Shown here: piece by piece, positions 8,695-17,147 of the stretch
How positions within the stretch are numbered: position 1 is the stretch's first letter
Layout of the letters: each line of letters begins with the position of its first letter
NCBI GenBank assembly: GCA_020630915.1
Contig: JAHDIF010000007.1
Span: forward strand, 1 to 64,000
Reading direction: 5' to 3'
DNA: 64,000 bases
From: Dokdonia sp.
GTDB taxonomy: Bacteria; Bacteroidota; Bacteroidia; Flavobacteriales; Flavobacteriaceae
The notes under the pieces: generated by a model
Databases searched by the model: none
What the model saw: only the letters and a program-made list of their open reading frames with translations
Told to the model about the DNA's origin: nothing
Translations under genes and position numbers: made by a program

Positions 8695-10320
8695 ATGAAC
8701 CGTTTTTTCAATAACGCACTTGTTATTGTTTTTCTAAGCTTTTGCTCTTTAGCGCAAGCCCAAGAAGATCGCTTTTATATTAGGACCCTATCCTCTTCAA
8801 TTGAGGTTCCTGTGTCTCAAAAAGACTCTATTGTAAGTTATTTAGGGTCTAATCCAACTTTGCAACGATTATTCAAAACACATAAAGTTAAAATCTTTAG
8901 AAAAGGATTTAAGTATGCCAGTAGAGATAAACTACGACGCACCTATTTTGTTATCGCAGAGGACCATCGTTTTCAAGAAGCCTTATTAAGTGAAGCTTCT
9001 GATGTTTTTGAATTTGGCGAAAGCCTAGAAAAAGAACAACTTAAAATCTACGAACCTAATGATTATGGCATTACTAGTACCTTAGGCAAGAATCTTGGTG
9101 CTCAAGCTTTTTTAGATTATTATGATTTTTTAGGAGTACCCCAAGCGTGGTACTACACGACAGGAAGTAAAGATATCATCATAGGTATATCTGATGGAAC
9201 CGTAGACCCAGAAGACCCAGAGTTTAAAGGAAAAACAACACAATTTAAAAGCACCTCCTACGCAAAGGGTCACGGTATGAGCATAGCCGCAACAGCTGCC
9301 GCTCAAGGAGATAATGGCTATGGAATTGCAGGGGTATGTTACGACTGTAGCATATACAGTACAAGTTATGGTGATTTTAAGTTTTTTAATCAGCTACTGG
9401 AGCTATCCCGGGCCGGTGCAAAAGTAATTAACTGTAGCTGGGGAAGCACGAAGTATTATGAGACGGCACAAGAAGCCATTAATGAATTAAGAGATAATGG
9501 AACTGTTATAGTGTCTGTACCCCACAACGAAGCCTTTAGTAAAACAAAAGGTTTAAAACCCCGATACCCTGGGGCTTATGAACACGTTATAAATGTAGGA
9601 AGTGTACAACACAGATTCAATAGTCCCCAAGAATCACTCAAAATAGAAGAAAAATCAGGGCTTTACTACGGTGAGAGTGTAAAGTACCATCTAGGTCGTA
9701 CCGGAGGATTTTCTGGAAACGATCCTGAAAATGGTGCATATAAAATTTATACTTCCTCAACTAATAATCTCGATAGTTCTGTAGATATCGTAGCTCCAGG
9801 AAATTTTATCTTTAGATATAGTGAGTTTGAGAAAGATGGTTCTATAGTTTATAATCCATTTGCAGCAACCTCACCTGCAGCACCTTTAGTTACCGGGACT
9901 ATTGGTCTTATGTTTTCATTAAATCCCCATTTATCAGTAGATGAAGTAAATAGCATCATCAAGCTCACCGCGACTAATATTAGTTATATCCCTGCAAATG
10001 CTCCATTTTACGGAATGTATGGAGCTGGAAGCCTGCATACTGGTCGAGCGGTAAAATTTACACATGATATGCTCAACGAAAATGAGTATGCTACTGTAGA
10101 GAATCAGCATTTTAAAAGATGGAATTTTAACCTACACGCCGCGCATAAGATTAGGATACAACATCAAATTTTTGAACAAGATGCGGTTGTGAGTTTTAAT
10201 GCCAAAGATGAAATCTTGATCCAAGAAGAAACAGTATTTTTGCCTTCTATAGACGGGTCTATTTTACTTACCGTAGACCCTACGCACGAATACAAACCCA
10301 TAGACAATTCTCAAAAATGA
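8695..10320 (+). CDS. Secreted subtilisin-family (S8) serine protease
   Basis: 541 residues with a signal peptide (MNRFFNNALVIVFLSFCSLAQAQ). An N-terminal extension to ~145 is probably a prodomain. The catalytic domain has Asp in ISDGTVD, His in KGHGMSIAA and Ser in AATSPAAPLVTG; the usual DTG, GHGTH and GTSMA motifs are all altered, yet each catalytic residue is present. VINCSWG marks the substrate-binding strand. An unusual YDCSIYS region holds one of several Cys residues. No clear type IX sorting domain is seen at the C-terminus. It starts two bases after the preceding gene and overlaps prmA by ATGA. The substrate is unknown. Confidence 0.88.
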   Translation: MNRFFNNALVIVFLSFCSLAQAQEDRFYIRTLSSSIEVPVSQKDSIVSYLGSNPTLQRLFKTHKVKIFRKGFKYASRDKLRRTYFVIAEDHRFQEALLSEASDVFEFGESLEKEQLKIYEPNDYGITSTLGKNLGAQAFLDYYDFLGVPQAWYYTTGSKDIIIGISDGTVDPEDPEFKGKTTQFKSTSYAKGHGMSIAATAAAQGDNGYGIAGVCYDCSIYSTSYGDFKFFNQLLELSRAGAKVINCSWGSTKYYETAQEAINELRDNGTVIVSVPHNEAFSKTKGLKPRYPGAYEHVINVGSVQHRFNSPQESLKIEEKSGLYYGESVKYHLGRTGGFSGNDPENGAYKIYTSSTNNLDSSVDIVAPGNFIFRYSEFEKDGSIVYNPFAATSPAAPLVTGTIGLMFSLNPHLSVDEVNSIIKLTATNISYIPANAPFYGMYGAGSLHTGRAVKFTHDMLNENEYATVENQHFKRWNFNLHAAHKIRIQHQIFEQDAVVSFNAKDEILIQEETVFLPSIDGSILLTVDPTHEYKPIDNSQK

Positions 10321-11180
10321 CCCCTATATATCTAGGCTATACTTTTACAATTTCTCCTCTAGAACCTGCAAGAGAGATCCTTATTGCCGAACTAGGCTAT
10401 GCAGGCTTTGAAAGTTTTGTGGAGACTCCTACTGGCTGTATTGCCTATATTCAAAAACACGAGGCTTTTCCTGATGATGTTATAAAGTACGATTCACTTT
10501 TAGAATCTATAAACATCCTACAATCTCCCGAGTTTAAAATACAGCACACTGCCGAAGAAATTGAGCAAATCAACTGGAACCAAGAGTGGGAGAAACACTT
10601 TGACCCTATAGAAGTAGATGGCAAATGCCAAGTGCGGGCGCCTTTTCACCAGTCTACAGGTATGGATTATGAGATTGTAATTGAACCCAAAATGTCTTTT
10701 GGAACAGGTCATCATGAGACCACTCATATGATGATAAGACATCTCTTAAAATTAGACCTGGTAAACAAAAAAACATTAGATATGGGCTGCGGAACGGGTG
10801 TACTCGCTATACTTGCGGAAAAACGTGGAGCTCACCCTGTAGATGCCATAGATATTGATAACTGGTGCTACCAAAATTCTGTGGAGAACGCAGCACGCAA
10901 CGATTGCAAGCATATTTCAGTTTTAGAAGGAGATGCTAGCCTATTAAATAACAGAACTTACGACGTGATTATAGCAAATATAAATCGTAATATTTTACTA
11001 CAAGATATACCTACCTATGCCACGTATTTAAAAAATGATGGAATCTTATTATTAAGTGGGTTTTATACAGAAGATATCCCCCTTATTTCTGAAAAGTGTA
11101 ATTTACACGGGCTCTATTTTCAAGGAAACTTCGAACGCAATAATTGGGTCGCTTGTAAGTTTACTAAGAAAGAGATTTAA
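10317..11180 (+). CDS. prmA: Ribosomal protein L11 methyltransferase
   Basis: Uses S-adenosylmethionine to methylate lysines and the N-terminus of ribosomal protein L11. 287 residues; an N-terminal substrate-recognition domain (~1-105) contains WNQEWEKHFDP, followed by KMSFGTGHHETTHMM and SAM motif I DMGCGTGVLAILA (~155), then the post-motif ANINRNIL. It overlaps the subtilase gene by four bases and is followed by clpS after a 55-base spacer that carries a palindrome copy. The prmA-clpS pairing after tpiA is common in Flavobacteriaceae. Confidence 0.96.
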   Translation: MTPIYLGYTFTISPLEPAREILIAELGYAGFESFVETPTGCIAYIQKHEAFPDDVIKYDSLLESINILQSPEFKIQHTAEEIEQINWNQEWEKHFDPIEVDGKCQVRAPFHQSTGMDYEIVIEPKMSFGTGHHETTHMMIRHLLKLDLVNKKTLDMGCGTGVLAILAEKRGAHPVDAIDIDNWCYQNSVENAARNDCKHISVLEGDASLLNNRTYDVIIANINRNILLQDIPTYATYLKNDGILLLSGFYTEDIPLISEKCNLHGLYFQGNFERNNWVACKFTKKEI

Positions 11181-11184
11181 GTAC

Positions 11185-11198
11185 GCTTTCGCGAAAGC
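11185..11198. repeat. GCTTTCGCGAAAGC palindrome, intergenic copy
   Basis: Perfect copy in the 55-base prmA-clpS spacer, followed by an A-run (ATAAAAAACC) rather than a T-run on the plus strand. Confidence 0.95.
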
Positions 11199-11235
11199 AT
11201 AAAAAACCCGTACCTTTAAACCTAAACTCACAGCT

Positions 11236-11511
11236 ATGAGTATTAAAGAAAAATATAGCGAGGAAAGGGAAGTCTTACTCGCAGAGCAGCAACAGCACGA
11301 AATCATATTATACAATGACGATGTTAATACATTTGATCATGTAATTAACACCCTCATACGCGCTTGTGAACATACAGAAGAACAAGCCCACCAATGCAGT
11401 TTATTAGTTCATTACAAAGGAAAATGCGGGGTTAAAACTGGAGATTATGATGATCTAAAACCACGTTGTAGCATGTTATTAGACGCTGGACTTAGTGCAG
11501 AAATTGTCTAA
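11236..11511 (+). CDS. clpS: ATP-dependent Clp protease adaptor ClpS
   Basis: Adaptor that delivers N-degron substrates to ClpA/ClpC-ClpP in the cytosol. 91 residues with the family core: IILYNDDVNTFDHVINTLIRACEHT (the NDD...F segment contributes to the N-degron pocket), followed by HQCSLLVHYKGKCGVKTGDYDDL. The start is ATG 11236. Length and motif order match typical ClpS, with a short charged N-terminal tail that includes EQQQHE. Confidence 0.95.
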   Translation: MSIKEKYSEEREVLLAEQQQHEIILYNDDVNTFDHVINTLIRACEHTEEQAHQCSLLVHYKGKCGVKTGDYDDLKPRCSMLLDAGLSAEIV

Positions 11512-11565
11512 AAAATGAGCACGATCTCGTGTCTACAAAACAACCACAAATTTTACTTAAAACTT

Positions 11566-11596
11566 TTGCGCTCCCTAGGTCTATTTGTTACTTTTG
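11566..11596 (+). promoter_or_regulatory. Promoter for sucC
   Basis: TTG at 11566-11568 and TACTTTTG at 11589-11596, separated by 20 bases, closely match the Bacteroidota -33/-7 consensus. The -7 lies within a small inverted repeat (GTTAC-TTTT-GTAAC, 11587-11600). The sucC ATG follows 36 bases downstream. Confidence 0.75.
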
Positions 11597-11632
11597 TAAC
11601 GCAAATAAAATGCACAACTAGAAAACGATCGT

Positions 11633-12823
11633 ATGAACTTACACGAGTATCAAGGAAAAGAAATATTAAACAGTTTTGGGGTACGTATACAGCGTGGTAT
11701 TGTCGCTACTACTCCTGCAGAAGCAGTTGCTGCTGCAAAAAAACTTACTGAAGACACAGGAACTGGCTGGCACGTTATCAAAGCCCAGGTTCATGCTGGT
11801 GGACGTGGTAAAGGTGGTGGTGTAAAGCTCGCTAAAAATCTTGAACAAGTTGAAGAAATCGCTGGAAATATTATAGGCATGAACCTAATCACTCCGCAAA
11901 CGAGTGCAGAAGGTAAAAAGGTGCATCAGGTACTCGTAGCAGAAGATGTGTATTACCCAGGTGACAGCGAGCCAGAAGAGTACTATATGTCTGTCTTACT
12001 AAATCGTGCTACCGGAAGAAATATGATTATGTACTCTACAGAAGGCGGTATGGATATAGAAACCGTAGCAGAAGAAACGCCTCACCTTATCTTTCACGAA
12101 GAGGTAGATCCTGCCACAGGACTTCTCGGTTTTCAAGCACGCCGCATTGCCTTTAACTTAGGTTTGAGCGGAATGGCTTTTAAAGAAATGACAAAGTTTG
12201 TTTTTGCCTTATACAAAGCATATACAAATTCGGATAGCTCACTTTTTGAGATCAACCCTGTTCTTAAAACGAGTGATGATAAAATAATGGCAGTAGACGC
12301 AAAAGTATCTCTAGATGATAACGCGCTTTTCCGTCATAAGGATTATGCGGCGATGAGAGATACTCGTGAAGAAAACCCAGTAGAAGTTGAAGCTGGAGAA
12401 AAAGGATTGAACTATGTAGACCTAGATGGAAATGTAGGTTGTATGGTAAACGGTGCGGGGCTTGCAATGGCAACTATGGATCTAATCAAGCAAGCAGGTG
12501 GAGAGCCAGCAAACTTCTTAGATGTAGGTGGTACCGCAGATGCAGAACGTGTAGAAGCAGCCTTCAAATTAATTCTAAAGGATCCTAATGTAAAAGCTAT
12601 TCTCGTAAATATCTTTGGAGGAATCGTTCGTTGTGATCGTGTTGCACAAGGTATTGTAGATGCGTACAAAAATATGGGAACTATAGAAGTGCCTATTATC
12701 GTGAGACTACAAGGTACCAATGCAGATATTGCAAAAGAGCTTATAGACAACAGTGGTCTGGATGTACAGAGTGCTATAGAGTTCCAAGAAGCAGCAGACA
12801 AAGTACAAGCGGTACTCGCTTAG
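11633..12823 (+). CDS. sucC: Succinate-CoA ligase (ADP-forming), beta subunit
   Basis: TCA-cycle enzyme subunit that, with SucD, converts succinyl-CoA to succinate with nucleotide phosphorylation. 396 residues. An ATP-grasp domain (MNLHEYQGKEIL at the start, KAQVHAGGRGKGGGVKLA at ~45-62, EINPVLKTSDDKIMAVDAKVSLDDNA split over ~195-220) is followed by a C-terminal CoA-ligase domain with NGAGLAMATMD, FLDVGGTA and ILVNIFGGIVRCD. It is monocistronic here: its own promoter lies upstream, a hairpin terminator follows, and no sucD is adjacent. Confidence 0.98.
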   Translation: MNLHEYQGKEILNSFGVRIQRGIVATTPAEAVAAAKKLTEDTGTGWHVIKAQVHAGGRGKGGGVKLAKNLEQVEEIAGNIIGMNLITPQTSAEGKKVHQVLVAEDVYYPGDSEPEEYYMSVLLNRATGRNMIMYSTEGGMDIETVAEETPHLIFHEEVDPATGLLGFQARRIAFNLGLSGMAFKEMTKFVFALYKAYTNSDSSLFEINPVLKTSDDKIMAVDAKVSLDDNALFRHKDYAAMRDTREENPVEVEAGEKGLNYVDLDGNVGCMVNGAGLAMATMDLIKQAGGEPANFLDVGGTADAERVEAAFKLILKDPNVKAILVNIFGGIVRCDRVAQGIVDAYKNMGTIEVPIIVRLQGTNADIAKELIDNSGLDVQSAIEFQEAADKVQAVLA

Positions 12824-12846
12824 TCACTTTTACTTATAAACCATTT

Positions 12847-12881
12847 AAACCCTTTAGGTTCCTTAACTAGAGGGTTTTTTT
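12847..12881 (+). terminator. Intrinsic terminator after sucC
   Basis: Stem AAACCCT (12847-12853) pairs with AGGGTTT (12871-12877), extended by TAG/CTA after a T-G opposition, with a 9-base loop and a continuing T-run. It starts 23 bases after the sucC stop. Confidence 0.85.
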
Positions 12882-12883
12882 GT

Positions 12884-12897
12884 GCTTTCGCGTAAGC
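12884..12897. repeat. Variant palindrome GCTTTCGCGTAAGC, intergenic
   Basis: One-base variant of the 14-bp palindrome (A to T at position 10), directly after the sucC terminator. The same GCTTACGCGAAA variant, in either orientation, recurs at about 8481, 28432, 30003 and 62782. Confidence 0.85.
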
Positions 12898-12954
12898 ATG
12901 AACCCCACCACTATGAGCTTATTCTAATTCATAATCTCGAGTAGACCTCAAAGT

Positions 12955-12991
12955 GTTAATAGAGGTTAACATTCGTTAAACAATGGTTAAA
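12955..12991 (+). promoter_or_regulatory. Phased GTTAA direct-repeat array (candidate regulator site)
   Basis: GTTAAT at 12955, GTTAAC at 12965, GTTAAA at 12975 and GTTAAA at 12986: four direct repeats at 10, 10 and 11 bases, about one DNA helical turn each. They lie 80-116 bases upstream of the small secreted protein gene at 13071. Direct repeats at this spacing are typical of OmpR/CpxR-type response-regulator sites. No strong TTG/-7 pair is visible downstream, which fits an activated promoter. Confidence 0.55.
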
Positions 12992-13070
12992 CCAAATAGG
13001 CTCTTGTAACGTTTTTAGATAAATGGTCGTCTCTTAAGCATATCAATCTTATAATCTAAAAACGAATATT

Positions 13071-13403
13071 ATGAAAAATCTAAAAGTTTTAGCAATGGCA
13101 TTAGTGCTTGCAACCGGAACAACATTTGCAACTTCTAATCCTTTAAAAATTAAAAAGCCCACCACAATAACACAAGAGGTAGGTGAGCTTCTTAAAAACC
13201 CGGCATTTAAGGTAACCAGCGATATAGCTGCAAAGGTGACCCTTATTATAAATGATGAAAAGGAGCTAGTAGTAGTTGATGTAGATACAAAAGACCCGCA
13301 AGTAGAATCTTATATCAAAAGCAGGTTAAATTATCAAAAAATTGCAAGTGCAGTGTCTGGATCGCAAATTGTAGTGCCTGTGCGTGTTATGCCAGGAGTA
13401 TAA
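13071..13403 (+). CDS. Small secreted protein of unknown function
   Basis: 110 residues: signal peptide MKNLKVLAMALVLATGTTFA, then a Lys/Pro-rich joint (NPLKIKKPTTITQ), then a compact alpha/beta domain with VTLIINDEKELVVVDVDTKDPQVESYIKSRLNYQK and a C-terminal QIVVPVRVMPGV. The domain looks like the small conserved exported proteins of Flavobacteriaceae with a TonB/STN-like beta-alpha-beta pattern, but I cannot name a family. It stands alone, with a phased GTTAA array upstream and a strong hairpin terminator downstream, suggesting a separately regulated, possibly abundant envelope or stress product. Confidence 0.75.
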   Translation: MKNLKVLAMALVLATGTTFATSNPLKIKKPTTITQEVGELLKNPAFKVTSDIAAKVTLIINDEKELVVVDVDTKDPQVESYIKSRLNYQKIASAVSGSQIVVPVRVMPGV

Positions 13404-13423
13404 ATGCGCTTAAACAATTGTCT

Positions 13424-13454
13424 AAAAAGGTCGAGACGTACCTCGACCTTTTTT
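13424..13454 (+). terminator. Strong intrinsic terminator after the small secreted protein gene
   Basis: A perfect 12-bp stem, AAAAAGGTCGAG (13424-13435) with CTCGACCTTTTT (13442-13453), has a six-base loop and a T-run. It starts 21 bases after the stop codon. Confidence 0.92.
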
Positions 13455-13522
13455 GTTGTAATAATGTTATCATTATTGTTAGTTCCATCTTGCTCCATTA
13501 TCTTTAGAGCAACATTAAGTTT

Positions 13523-14707
13523 ATGAAATTATATAGTACGTATCTGCTTTTGATATTTAGTTTTTGCGCACTGGCGCAAAACAAAGTTCCTACCTTATCT
13601 CCACAATCAGAAATATCTTTACTCACTATAGGCCAAGGTCCTGAATTATATGATTCATTTGGCCATACTGCAGTTCGAGTGAGAGATGCAGAACAAGGAA
13701 TAGATGTAGTTTTTAACTACGGCCTTTTTGATTTTGACACTCCTAATTTCTATACAAAATTTGCCCAAGGAAAACTCTTATATCGCTTGGGGATAAGTCC
13801 TTTTGATAAATTTCTTCAAAACTATATTGCTCAACAACGTAAAGTTATTTCTCAAAAATTAATACAAACGGTTCAAGAAAGACAACAGCTATTTAATTTT
13901 CTTTATGATAATGCAAAGGAAGAAAACAGTAAATATCTATACGACTTTCTATATGATAACTGTGCGACAAGACCTGCAAATGCTATAAATAGTATTTACT
14001 CTAAAGATATTTTTGCAGACTACGTTCCCGAACAAGAAGGATTAACGCACAGACAACTCATTCAAAAAAATGTGCCGTGGAACACTTGGGGTAGTTTAGG
14101 GATGGACATTGCCATAGGCTCTGTTACCGACAGACCCGTTACAAATAAAGAGTATTTATTCTTACCTGAATATACAATGAAGGCCTTGACCACTTCAAAA
14201 GTTAAAGATAAAGCCATCGCCGCTCCTTCAGAGATTATGTATGCACCGGAAATAGAGAATGCGTATACAGAGAACTGGATCACAAGCCCATTAGTAGTTT
14301 TTATGCTTCTTACAGTTATCCTGTTGTATGTGACTTTTCGAGACCATCAAAATAGTAAAGGGATTACTTTTCTAGATAAGACCCTACTAGGGTTTACAGG
14401 AATCATCGGAGTATTACTCGCACTTTTATGGTTTGCCACAGATCACGCTCCCACAAAATGGAACTATAATTTGTTATGGGCATTCCCTTTTAATGTTATA
14501 GCCGCCGTTTCAATCAAAAAGATTAAAAATAAGAAATGGCTCTATCCATATACTAAATTGACCATAATACTTTTAGTGCTATTAAGTTTTCATTGGATAA
14601 TAGGAGTTCAATCTTATCCCATTGTATTACTTCCACTACTAATTGCTATTGGTATTAGATATATTTACATTCTCAAGAATCTCAAGCCTACAATTTCTCA
14701 AGAATAA
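13523..14707 (+). CDS. DUF4105 (Lnb N-terminal-like) membrane protein
   Basis: 394 residues: signal peptide (LYSTYLLLIFSFCALAQ), a periplasmic DUF4105 domain (~25-210) with GPELYDSFGHTAVRVRD and YDFLYDNCATRP, and about five membrane helices in the C-terminal third. The His and Cys in FGHTA and DNCATR are conserved in the family and resemble a papain-like active site, so a cysteine hydrolase or acyltransferase activity on cell-envelope substrates is plausible (inference). It ends three bases from the oppositely oriented polysaccharide locus and is probably not part of it. Confidence 0.85.
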   Translation: MKLYSTYLLLIFSFCALAQNKVPTLSPQSEISLLTIGQGPELYDSFGHTAVRVRDAEQGIDVVFNYGLFDFDTPNFYTKFAQGKLLYRLGISPFDKFLQNYIAQQRKVISQKLIQTVQERQQLFNFLYDNAKEENSKYLYDFLYDNCATRPANAINSIYSKDIFADYVPEQEGLTHRQLIQKNVPWNTWGSLGMDIAIGSVTDRPVTNKEYLFLPEYTMKALTTSKVKDKAIAAPSEIMYAPEIENAYTENWITSPLVVFMLLTVILLYVTFRDHQNSKGITFLDKTLLGFTGIIGVLLALLWFATDHAPTKWNYNLLWAFPFNVIAAVSIKKIKNKKWLYPYTKLTIILLVLLSFHWIIGVQSYPIVLLPLLIAIGIRYIYILKNLKPTISQE

Positions 14708-14709
14708 AA

Positions 14710-16101
14710 TTACTGACCTCTATAAAAGATAATGGTACTTATGGTCTTTAGGACAATACTTAAGTCCATAAACAGGTTCCTATGCTTTATATAATATAGA
14801 TCATACTGCAATTTTGCTAAGTTATCTTCTGTAGAATTTGCATAGCCACCCATTACTTGCGCCCAGCCAGTTAGACCAGGTTTTACAATATGTCTCGTTT
14901 CGTAAAATGGTATATCCTGAGATAGCTTTCTTACAAACTCAGGTCGCTCTGGACGAGGACCAATAACACTCATTTGACCTAGTAAAATGTTTATAAACTG
15001 AGGAATCTCATCCAAGCGTGTATTCCTTAAAAATTTACCAAACAATGTTATTCTAATATCGTTTTTTTGAGCCCAGACTGGTCCATCTTTCTCTGCATCT
15101 CGCACCATAGTCCTGAGTTTTATTATTCTAAAAGCTCTTCCATTTCGACCTATCCGATCTTGGGTATAAAACAACGGACCTCTATTTGCCAATAAATTAA
15201 TTAGAAATATAAACGGAATGAAAATCAAGAAGAAGCATAATCCAACAACGGATAAAAGCAAATCAAACAATCTATGTGAAAATTGATAGAATTTATTCTG
15301 ATTACTCCTACTAAATGGAAAATATCTATAAAAATCCTTATCTACATACTCAACAGGTATGCGCTGTGCTATCTCCTCATATACTTGTATATACTCACGA
15401 ATAGGAAATCCTGATTCCAGTAAGTTTATAAGTTGATTATACATCTTTAGAGATACTCCTTCGCCGTAGTTTCCCGCTACAACGATCTCCGATATATTAT
15501 TATCTGCCACCGTGCGTACGAGATCATTTGTCGGGAATTGTTCTATAGAATTAAATTCTGAATTACGACCATCCTCTTTCGTATTAATAAAACCTACAAT
15601 CCTATAATTAGGATCTGCACCCTCTAGATTTCCTGCGATTTTTGCAATATCTAAAGTATCACCTACCACCAGCACTCTTTTGTAAAATCTAGGAGAAGAT
15701 ATTAGAGAGACATATAAACCGCGCCAAATTAATATCCCGCTAATCATTGCCACGAAAAAGTATATAATTTGTAATCTATTCTCTGGAAGTACAGGAGTGT
15801 AAAATGGCGTTAAAAGAAAGAATAAAGTAGTCACTGAAACTGTAAGTATCGTATTCTTGAGAACGGTCTGAAACTTAGAAGCTTGTTGTAAATTATATAA
15901 TTCGAAAACTGTCCCAAAAATTGTTAGATATCCCGAAAGAACAATCGTCCAAACCCAATTTTGTTTATCTATTTTAAAATAGTCAAAATGAAAAAATGAT
16001 CCAATCAAGTGTAAAAAGCATAGTGCAAACACAATATCAAGTACACGCAACAGGACTTTTCGTTCTGAAATATCAAAGTGAATATCCGGAAAAAGAGACA
16101 T
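14710..16101 (-). CDS. Undecaprenyl-phosphate sugar phosphotransferase (WcaJ-type)
   Basis: Initiates polysaccharide repeat-unit synthesis by moving a sugar phosphate from a UDP-sugar onto undecaprenyl phosphate at the inner membrane. 463 residues: N-terminal helices (~18-125), a Rossmann-like CoA-binding domain (~135-240, VLVVGDTLDIAKIAGNL), one further helix (~280-305) and the catalytic C-terminal domain. That domain contains FRIIKLRTMVRDAE, RLDEIPQFINILLGQMS, VIGPRPERPEF and KPGLTGWAQV. It is the last gene of the minus-strand polysaccharide locus. Which sugar it loads (glucose, galactose or HexNAc) cannot be told. Confidence 0.93.
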   Translation of the reverse strand: MSLFPDIHFDISERKVLLRVLDIVFALCFLHLIGSFFHFDYFKIDKQNWVWTIVLSGYLTIFGTVFELYNLQQASKFQTVLKNTILTVSVTTLFFLLTPFYTPVLPENRLQIIYFFVAMISGILIWRGLYVSLISSPRFYKRVLVVGDTLDIAKIAGNLEGADPNYRIVGFINTKEDGRNSEFNSIEQFPTNDLVRTVADNNISEIVVAGNYGEGVSLKMYNQLINLLESGFPIREYIQVYEEIAQRIPVEYVDKDFYRYFPFSRSNQNKFYQFSHRLFDLLLSVVGLCFFLIFIPFIFLINLLANRGPLFYTQDRIGRNGRAFRIIKLRTMVRDAEKDGPVWAQKNDIRITLFGKFLRNTRLDEIPQFINILLGQMSVIGPRPERPEFVRKLSQDIPFYETRHIVKPGLTGWAQVMGGYANSTEDNLAKLQYDLYYIKHRNLFMDLSIVLKTISTIIFYRGQ

Positions 16102-16133
16102 AGTGGGTTAGTTACCGTAAATATATTACAAAT

Positions 16134-17147
16134 TTAGGATAGAACTTCTCCCCATATTACTTTTAAAACGGCCCAATCAAAACTTTCTGCTTTCTTTCTT
16201 CCATTTTCAGAAAGCGTTGCACACAATTGCGGTTCTTTGAGCAACCTTACCACAGAGTTACAAAAGAGCTCTATCTCATTTGCAGGCGTTAGTAAACCAT
16301 CTTTCTCGTGCGTTATTAAAAATGGGAGCCCTCCTACATTTGTAGAAATGACTGGCAAGCCAAGAGCCATTGCCTCAATAACGCTTACTGGTGCATTGTC
16401 AAAATTTGTGGTATTTATAAAAATATCGTGATCATTTGCTATTGATCGCCAAGCTTCTTTAGATAGCATTCCCGTAAAAATTACTGGTAAGTCGTTTGCT
16501 TTCGCGAAAGCAAGACACTCCTTATAACTCTCATCCTTCTCCGGACCAACCATAGTGAGAGAAGCTTTGGGATATGTATTTGTTAGATTTTTCAAAACCT
16601 TTAATGCCATTAAAGGATTATAAATTTTAGAAAAAGAACGAACCCAAAGAAGCCTTGGAGCTACTACACTGCGCTTTTTAAAGGTGTATTGTGCAGTTTC
16701 TATCGTATTTGGAATGTAGGTTATATTATCAATTCCCACACTTTTAAATGCATCAATAATGTATTGTGAAGGCGCAATATTAATCTTCGCATTCGTAAAC
16801 AAACGCTTTGAAGTTTTATGGCTTTTTTTAATGCGGTTAGGTAAGTCTCCACCTCTCAATATGGGGATGTAGGGAAGTTTTAATAATCTGCATACATACC
16901 CCACAATCACTGCATACCAAAAATTACTCGTACTATAGGTATCAATTAGTACAATATCTGTCTGCCGGGCATACCGAATTGTATGCCACATCATATCTAG
17001 CATACGCAGCATCTTATTAGGTTGGCTTGAGGCTATCCGTACTTGATAGCCCTCATTTTTTAATAACTCACTTAATATTTCTACACTTGTAACTGTAGAT
17101 CCTTTACGAGATAATGCGTTTCCTATGTATAGGAGTCTTTTTTTCAT
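16134..17147 (-). CDS. GT4-type glycosyltransferase
   Basis: 337 residues, GT-B fold. N-terminal domain MKKRLLYIGNALSRKGSTVTSVEILSELL, then the C-terminal nucleotide-sugar domain (~180 onward) with RLLWVRSFSKIYNPLMALKVL, VIFTGML and the retaining E-x7-E signature in PVSVIEAMALGLPVISTNVGG. It adds a sugar to a lipid-linked glycan at the cytosolic membrane face; donor and acceptor are unknown. It overlaps the upstream O-antigen polymerase-like gene by 44 bases. A palindrome copy (16498-16511) is read as AFAKA in CLAFAKAND. Confidence 0.9.
   Translation of the reverse strand: MKKRLLYIGNALSRKGSTVTSVEILSELLKNEGYQVRIASSQPNKMLRMLDMMWHTIRYARQTDIVLIDTYSTSNFWYAVIVGYVCRLLKLPYIPILRGGDLPNRIKKSHKTSKRLFTNAKINIAPSQYIIDAFKSVGIDNITYIPNTIETAQYTFKKRSVVAPRLLWVRSFSKIYNPLMALKVLKNLTNTYPKASLTMVGPEKDESYKECLAFAKANDLPVIFTGMLSKEAWRSIANDHDIFINTTNFDNAPVSVIEAMALGLPVISTNVGGLPFLITHEKDGLLTPANEIELFCNSVVRLLKEPQLCATLSENGRKKAESFDWAVLKVIWGEVLS
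16498..16511. repeat. GCTTTCGCGAAAGC palindrome, coding copy (AFAKA frame)
   Basis: Perfect copy inside the GT4 gene at 16134-17147. Confidence 0.95.

Noticed and set aside
11515-11751. Plus-strand ORF overlapping the sucC start
   Set aside because: It covers the sucC promoter and first codons in another frame, and its translation is Cys/Lys/Arg rich without domain character.
12412-12801. 129-codon ORF antisense to sucC
   Set aside because: Shadow of a conserved gene; no leader or recognisable protein features.
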